Shown here: positions 5,068 to 8,578 of the stretch, piece by piece
Layout of the letters: every line of letters starts with the position of its first letter
Position numbering within the stretch: position 1 is the first letter of the stretch
From: NP936 sp002726085
GTDB lineage: Bacteria > Acidobacteriota > Vicinamibacteria > Vicinamibacterales > UBA8438
DNA length: 8,578 bases
Assembly: GCA_036012905.1 (NCBI GenBank)
Contig: DASCQF010000014.1
Coordinates: 1 to 8,578 of the forward strand
Direction of reading: 5' to 3'
Made by a program: the position numbers and the translations under genes
The notes under the pieces: model-generated
Databases searched by the model: none
What the model was told of the DNA's origin: nothing
What the model saw: only the letters and a program-made list of their open reading frames with translations

Positions 5068-5883
5068 TCAGTAGAGCGGGCTCAGTCCCCCTGCGCCGGC
5101 GATCAGCTTCTCGATGTGGTCAACGAGCCTGTCGCGGCGCTCGAAGAGCGCATCGATCTCCGCCAAGGTCAGGAAGGGGCGCGTCTTCCGCTCGACCTCG
5201 GCTCTCGTCAATTGCTGTAGCTCTGCGAACAACGCCCGGTCGCAGCGCGTGATGTTCTCGGGCTGCCGGAGCCCGCCCCAGACGAGAAAGCTCCGTGAGA
5301 AATCGATCATCCAGAGTTTCCAATCCGCCGTGTAGAGGGTATTCCCAAGGTTCCGGTCGGTATCGTGGACCAGCTCCGCGAAGACCAGCATCCGATACAT
5401 CTGGTCGCTCCACGTCCGCATGTCGTCGGGCCAACGATGCTCGCTCAAGCGGGTGCCCTCATCCCACGCGGTGTCGATCCACCAGCTGATGGCGCCCGCC
5501 ATGCCGCGCCACTCCCGTGCGACCGTCACCGGCATCATGTCGTCGAGGCCCAGGATCTCGGCGAGCCGGTAGGCGGCGACGTTGTAGCGTGACGAATCGA
5601 TGAACGTCGGTTCGCCGCGTTGGCTGTTGGGCGACAGAGGGCTGCTCTCGTTCACGGAATGAAAGGCGGCGTCGTGTGTGACCTTCCCGTCGCTCAAAGT
5701 GAGCCGCCAGGGGTGCGTCACACCCCGCCCGATCGGTTCGGCCGCCACCACCTCTGCCGTCAGTAGGAACTCACGGATCTGTTCCGTCGTGAGCGCCGGC
5801 GACTCAGCCGCCCCGACCAAGCCGGCGAAGATGGCGCTGAGCAGCAGTGTCGCGACCGCCAGCAGTCGAGGACAGCGTGACAT
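5068..5883 (-). CDS. Secreted kinase-like protein of an uncharacterised family
   Basis: This 271-aa protein has a signal peptide (basic MSRCPR, hydrophobic core to about 24, likely cut near AAES at 25-28). The mature part resembles atypical kinases of the PI3/4-kinase, HipA and Fam20 types: a possible glycine loop (PIGRGVTHPWRLTLSDG, 50-66), a catalytic-loop-like HDTDRNLGN (173-181) with D176 and N181, and a metal-binding-like MIDFSRSF (192-199) with D194. HDAAFH (70-75) sits where a beta-3 strand with lysine might lie, but His replaces Lys. The pattern matches what I recall of a family of Acidobacteriota proteins kept as hypothetical, usually with TDRNLGN and DWKLWMID. Kinase activity is inferred only. 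ATG 5883 is chosen because GAGGAGGAG (5890-5898, coding strand) sits six bases upstream; an ATG at 5907 lacks this. It likely shares a transcript with the SUMF1 gene. Confidence 0.75.
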   Translation of the reverse strand: MSRCPRLLAVATLLLSAIFAGLVGAAESPALTTEQIREFLLTAEVVAAEPIGRGVTHPWRLTLSDGKVTHDAAFHSVNESSPLSPNSQRGEPTFIDSSRYNVAAYRLAEILGLDDMMPVTVAREWRGMAGAISWWIDTAWDEGTRLSEHRWPDDMRTWSDQMYRMLVFAELVHDTDRNLGNTLYTADWKLWMIDFSRSFLVWGGLRQPENITRCDRALFAELQQLTRAEVERKTRPFLTLAEIDALFERRDRLVDHIEKLIAGAGGLSPLY

Positions 5884-5931
5884 CTCGGACTCCTCCTCAA
5901 CGAGCATCCCGAGCCGCTGGGAGAAGCGTCC

Positions 5932-6081
5932 TTACCTGAAGGACGCTCTCCGCCGAGAACCAAACGTGTGCGGTCTAACCACGTACACGGCAACAAGCAC
6001 GAGGACGGTGGTCCAGGCGGCCGTATACAGTGGAACAACACAGGCCAGAAGAAACGTCGTCAGCGCAACCAGCATTCTCAT
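5932..6081 (-). CDS. 49-aa hydrophobic membrane protein, function unknown
   Basis: The start is ATG 6081 on the minus strand, with GAGG five bases upstream as ribosome binding site. The frame can be extended upstream, but the extra part is arginine-rich and unlike a protein start. The product runs MRMLVALTTFLLACVVPLY, then a second hydrophobic run (TAAWTTVLVLVAVYVV), then a basic tail (RPHTFGSRRRASFR). It is either a two-helix hairpin or a cleaved signal plus one helix, with the positive tail cytoplasmic. The kinase-like gene follows 48 bases downstream on the same strand, so this is probably the first cistron of the minus-strand block. I do not recognise a family. Confidence 0.55.
   Translation of the reverse strand: MRMLVALTTFLLACVVPLYTAAWTTVLVLVAVYVVRPHTFGSRRRASFR
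5970..5979 (-). repeat. Third copy of the GTTAGACCGC decamer
   Basis: The plus strand reads GCGGTCTAAC, identical to 901-910. Here it lies within the small membrane gene at 5932-6081, coding for the VVRPH region. Flanking bases differ from the other copies, so it may be coincidence. Confidence 0.3.
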
Positions 6082-6117
6082 GGCGGCCTCTTTTTCTAGA
6101 TATCGCTCTGAAGTGAG

Positions 6118-6135
6118 GATGTCGTGGAAGACATC
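6118..6135. promoter_or_regulatory. Inverted repeat upstream of the minus-strand gene block
   Basis: GATGTC (6118-6123) and GACATC (6130-6135) are perfect 6-bp complements with a six-base spacer. They lie 37-54 bases upstream of the first minus-strand start (6081), where an operator or leader hairpin would be expected. No convincing -35/-10 pair was found around it. The 258 bases between the divergent starts at 6081 and 6340 contain no other feature I can support. Confidence 0.3.
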
Positions 6136-6339
6136 GTGGGCTCTCCTCTTGTATGCAGAACGAACCTGACGCCATAAGCGAACCCGGGCCGCCACTTGAC
6201 AGTGCCAGTGGGTCGGTTTGGGAGCAAGCCCACGACGTCCTCGATTTCCCACGAATGTCGGTACGACGCGGGATTCTTCGACCGCAGATGCTAGGATTCA
6301 GCAGTGGAGAGACGAGTGGCTTACCCGAGGGGGGATTAC

Positions 6340-7341
6340 ATGTGTCATCGAGCCGTTTCGATCGTGAGTCTCGGTATCGTGCTGGTCGCGCTCGTGTCGT
6401 CGGGGGCCGGCCTCGCGGCTGCTCAGGCGGTGACGACCGAATGGGGGCAACCGGACCTGCGGGGGATCTGGGACTTCCGCACCATCACGCCGTTTGAGCG
6501 GCCCGAGGAGCTGGGTGACCAGGCGTTCTTGACCGAAGAAGAGGCGGCGAACCTCGAACAGGAAGTCGTCGACCGCAACCAACGTCTGGCGGATCGCCCC
6601 GCAGAGCGGACGACAGCCGCCAACCAGGTGGATAGACGGGACGACGGGTCTCCCGGCTTTTACAACAACTTCTGGCTGGATCAGGGGACGAGCACCGTCG
6701 GGACGCGGCGCACCTCGTTGATCATCGATCCACCGAACGGGCGGGTCCCCGACATGACCCCGGGCGGTCAATCGCGGGCCGATACCAGCCGGGACTATCG
6801 GCGGGACCATCCTGCGGATTCCTGGCTGGACCGGACCACGTCGGATCGGTGTCTCCTGGGTTTCAACGCCGGTCCCCCGCTCAGTCCGGGCGGCTACAAC
6901 CAGAACCTTCAGATCTTCCAGACGCCGGATCATGTCGCTCTGCTGACCGAGATGGTCCACACGGTGCGTGTTGTGCCGCTCGATGGGCGTCCGCCACTCG
7001 GCGACGAGTTTCGCCAGTGGTCGGGCGATGCCCGGGGCCACTGGGAGGGCAACACCCTGGTCGTCGAGACCGCCAACTTCGACACCGCCAGGCGATGGAG
7101 GAATACCACGCCGAGCCTGACGCTGGTCGAGCGGTTTACCCGGATTGACGCCGACACGCTCGAATACGAGTACACGGTGACCGACCCCGAGACGTGGACG
7201 CGGTCGTGGACGGCGTCGATTCCGTTGCGGCGCACGGACGTGCCGATGTTCGAGTACGCCTGCCACGAAGGGAATCACAGCATGGACGGCATCCTGGCCG
7301 GGCAGCGCGCGCTGGACAGGACCGCGGCCGCCAGCCGCTGA
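6340..7341 (+). CDS. Secreted protein of the WGQPD / ACHEGN Acidobacteriota family, function unknown
   Basis: This 333-aa protein starts at ATG 6340, with GAGGGGGG five bases upstream; a GTG at 6304 in the same frame lacks this signal. The signal peptide covers about residues 1-30 and is likely cut in LAAAQA. Motifs in order: WGQPDLRGIWDF (35-46), an acidic helix LTEEEAANLEQEV (64-76), GTRRTSLIIDPPNGRVPDMT (121-140), DRCL (169-172), GGYNQNLQIFQTPDHVALL (184-202), EMVHTVRVVPLDGRP (204-218), RQWSGDARGHWEGNTLVVET (225-244), LVERFTRIDADTLEYEYTV (262-280), TDPETW (281-286), ACHEGN (307-312). These match a family present in many copies in Acidobacteriota and left as hypothetical. The cysteines C171 and C308 could form a disulfide. 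It is the intact relative of the relic at 1716-1962. The next gene starts 54 bases downstream on the same strand. Confidence 0.82.
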   Translation: MCHRAVSIVSLGIVLVALVSSGAGLAAAQAVTTEWGQPDLRGIWDFRTITPFERPEELGDQAFLTEEEAANLEQEVVDRNQRLADRPAERTTAANQVDRRDDGSPGFYNNFWLDQGTSTVGTRRTSLIIDPPNGRVPDMTPGGQSRADTSRDYRRDHPADSWLDRTTSDRCLLGFNAGPPLSPGGYNQNLQIFQTPDHVALLTEMVHTVRVVPLDGRPPLGDEFRQWSGDARGHWEGNTLVVETANFDTARRWRNTTPSLTLVERFTRIDADTLEYEYTVTDPETWTRSWTASIPLRRTDVPMFEYACHEGNHSMDGILAGQRALDRTAAASR

Positions 7342-7353
7342 TCCCGAAGTGCG

Positions 7354-7371
7354 CGTCGCGTACAGGCGACG
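7354..7371 (+). terminator. Weak hairpin between 7341 and 7396
   Basis: CGTCGC (7354-7359) pairs with GCGACG (7366-7371) around the loop GTACAG. No T-run follows, so it is at best a weak attenuating hairpin between the two plus-strand genes. Confidence 0.25.
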
Positions 7372-7395
7372 TCCCTAGTGCTCTCTAGTCAGATA

Positions 7396-8169
7396 ATGCA
7401 CGACACGAAGCCACCTGCAAGAGGTTTGAATTGGCCCGCAGCCGTGGTGGTCATCGTGGCCATGCTGGTGGGAGCCGGTCTCTACACGTTCAGGTCACTG
7501 CGGGATCTGCCGCTCGATTCGGCGGCGGCTGGGCGCGAGTTGCTGGGGGACCTGAGTCGTGTCGCGGCGGCCTTCAGCCAGGGTACGGTCACGACCTCGT
7601 TCATCAGCTACGCTACGGAGGTCAGCGGCAGTAGCTACTTGCAGTTCGGCACGCTGAACGAGGTCGAAGTCTTCGCGCGCTCCGAAGCGGCCAGTGCGCT
7701 CTGGGGCCGGCTCGACTTGCCCACGGTGGTCGTGCAGGCGACCGCGCCGGTCGAGTACACGTATTACCTCGATCTCGACGAGACCTGGGACCTTAGGTTC
7801 GACGGCGAGACAATCCTCGTTCGGGCGCCGCGTATCCAGCACAACACCCCGGCTATCGACGTCGCCCGCCTCCGGTATGAGGTGCGGGAGGGGAGCGTGT
7901 TCCGGGATGAGGACGAGGTCCTCACGCGGTTGCAGGAGGGTCTCACCGACATGGCTCGGGGGCGCGCCGAGGACAACGTGACGCTGGTGCGGGAGCTGGG
8001 CCGGCGTAAGACCGAGGAGTTTGTGCAGACGTGGCCGGTCAGTCACTTCGGACTCGAGCGGAGCCAGGCCGTGGAGGTCATCTTCGCGGATGAGCTGGGC
8101 CCGGGGCCCGATCAGCCGGTCGACGAGCGACGACAGCCAACGGAGCTCCGCCCAGACTTACCGTGCTGA
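7396..8169 (+). CDS. Membrane-anchored protein, possibly DUF4230-like
   Basis: This 257-aa protein has a short basic N-terminus, one transmembrane segment (about 13-33, WPAAVVVIVAMLVGAGLY), and a soluble, mostly non-cytoplasmic domain. Its middle part has alternating beta strands: TTSFISYATEV (66-76), YLQFGTLNEVEVFARS (81-96), TVVVQATAPVEYTYYLDL (110-127), WDLRFDGETILVRAPRI (131-147). It ends in a long charged helix (residues about 171-212). The order of anchor, strands, PAI at 152-154 and an amphipathic helix ending near a tryptophan is reminiscent of DUF4230 proteins, but I hold this loosely. The tail after 232 is proline-rich and probably disordered. ATG 7396 is chosen; an in-frame GTG at 7378 is possible and neither has a strong ribosome binding site. 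It probably shares a transcript with the secreted protein upstream. Confidence 0.7.
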   Translation: MHDTKPPARGLNWPAAVVVIVAMLVGAGLYTFRSLRDLPLDSAAAGRELLGDLSRVAAAFSQGTVTTSFISYATEVSGSSYLQFGTLNEVEVFARSEAASALWGRLDLPTVVVQATAPVEYTYYLDLDETWDLRFDGETILVRAPRIQHNTPAIDVARLRYEVREGSVFRDEDEVLTRLQEGLTDMARGRAEDNVTLVRELGRRKTEEFVQTWPVSHFGLERSQAVEVIFADELGPGPDQPVDERRQPTELRPDLPC

Positions 8170-8294
8170 GGACATTGTCAACTTGACGTCGAACGGACAG
8201 GCTCCGCCTCCGACTGAGGTAAGGTGCTGCATGACCGAACCATACACCGCCGGGCAATCCAGCTCGTGCGCGTCTGCAACAAGGAAGACATGCA

Positions 8295-8405
8295 ATGGGA
8301 GACAAGGGTGGTAAGAGGGACAAGGATAAGGGCCAGAAACAACGAGCCGCAAAGGACGCAGCAAAGAAGCAGAAGAAACAGGATAAACAGGCGAAAGCGA
8401 GATAA
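8295..8405 (+). CDS. 36-aa lysine-rich small protein
   Basis: Starting at ATG 8295 with AAGGA (8281-8285) upstream, this frame encodes MGDKGGKRDKDKGQKQ, continues in the same style (including AAKKQKKQDKQAK), and stops at TAA 8403-8405. Twelve of 36 residues are Lys, with three Arg and five Asp. There are no hydrophobic residues apart from Met and Ala, so it is either a single highly charged helix or disordered. Very similar small proteins beginning MGDKGGKKDK are found in many bacteria and annotated as hypothetical, which makes this a likely real gene despite its size. A role in nucleic-acid or ribosome binding is a guess from charge only. It overlaps, in another frame, a longer open frame (8224-8448) that is not protein-like. 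Confidence 0.75.
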   Translation: MGDKGGKRDKDKGQKQRAAKDAAKKQKKQDKQAKAR

Positions 8406-8537
8406 GTCCGAACCCTGTCATGCTCGATTGAGGATCAAGTGGGCCTGATCCGTTTCGGTGGACAGGTTGACTACGCCGGGTGATGGTATCGCCTTTCGTG
8501 ATGGGTAGAGAGCGATGATGGCTGTGGTCGCTGTGGG

Positions 8538-8558
8538 AAACCGCGGTCTGTGCGGTTT
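8538..8558. terminator. Hairpin near the window end
   Basis: AAACCGC (8538-8544) and GCGGTTT (8552-8558) form a perfect 7-bp stem around a seven-base loop; with a one-base bulge the stem extends to outer GG/CC pairs. The right arm ends in TTTT. It could be an intrinsic terminator, or a structural part of an element continuing past the window. Bases 8406-8537 contain no gene I can support. Confidence 0.35.
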
Positions 8559-8578
8559 TCCAAGTCACTGGTGGACGC

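Noticed and set aside
6153..6497. 114-aa plus-strand open frame in the divergent intergenic region
   Set aside because: It has no ribosome binding site, its second half overlaps the secreted-protein gene in another frame, and it shows no recognisable domain.
6298..7278. 326-aa minus-strand open frame opposite the secreted protein
   Set aside because: It is a long antisense frame caused by high GC; it is Arg/Pro/Gly-rich, has no domain pattern, and the plus strand carries a signal peptide and family motifs.
7495..8046. 183-aa minus-strand open frame opposite the possible DUF4230-like gene
   Set aside because: It is an antisense shadow; the plus-strand frame has a membrane anchor and ordered beta/helix structure.
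8158..8568. 136-aa minus-strand open frame at the window end
   Set aside because: It overlaps the lysine-rich gene antisense and shows no family motif; a mobile-element origin was considered but no transposase motif or terminal repeat could be seen.

Overview
This is a GC-rich bacterial window. The gene families suggest Acidobacteriota, probably the Vicinamibacteria side. These are a secreted protein with the WGQPDLRGIW and ACHEGN motifs, a secreted kinase-like protein with TDRNLGN and MIDFSRSF motifs, and a SUMF1-domain membrane protein beside serine/threonine-kinase remnants. The taxonomy is an inference from recalled family resemblance; there is no rRNA or other marker gene. I see no tRNA, rRNA or CRISPR array, and no complete insertion sequence.

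Layout, left to right. Bases 1-274 hold no gene I can support. A compact MazE/MazF-type toxin-antitoxin module (327-883, + strand) follows. Its promoter overlaps a 7-bp inverted repeat, and the whole module is bracketed by a perfect 10-bp inverted repeat (277-286 and 901-910). Bases 884-1315 are mostly non-coding, with hairpins and one doubtful small minus-strand ORF. A 98-aa glycine-rich membrane protein (1316-1612) comes next, with a strong ribosome binding site and a hairpin at its stop codon. Bases 1716-1962 are a frameshifted relic of the same family as the intact gene at 6340-7341. A structured non-coding stretch lies at 2026-2113.

From 6081 down to 2150 all genes are on the minus strand. 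In transcription order they are: a 49-aa small membrane protein; a secreted kinase-like protein; a membrane-anchored SUMF1-domain protein without the catalytic cysteines of a true formylglycine-generating enzyme; two tandem serine/threonine-kinase heads that both lose kinase homology at the same residue; a membrane-anchored protein with about seven beta-solenoid-like turns; and a 47-aa single-pass membrane protein. Almost every product is predicted to be membrane-bound or exported, so the block looks like an envelope-associated signalling locus that is partly decayed. No shared function can be demonstrated from sequence alone.

From 6340 to 8405 the genes are on the plus strand: the intact secreted protein, a membrane-anchored protein that may be DUF4230-like, and a 36-aa lysine-rich protein. 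The last 170 bases hold no gene, only a hairpin with a T-run near the window end.

The most unusual points are the two kinase heads truncated at the same position, the repeat-bracketed toxin-antitoxin cassette, the solenoid protein, and three small proteins (36, 47 and 49 aa) that a length cut-off would miss or mis-start.
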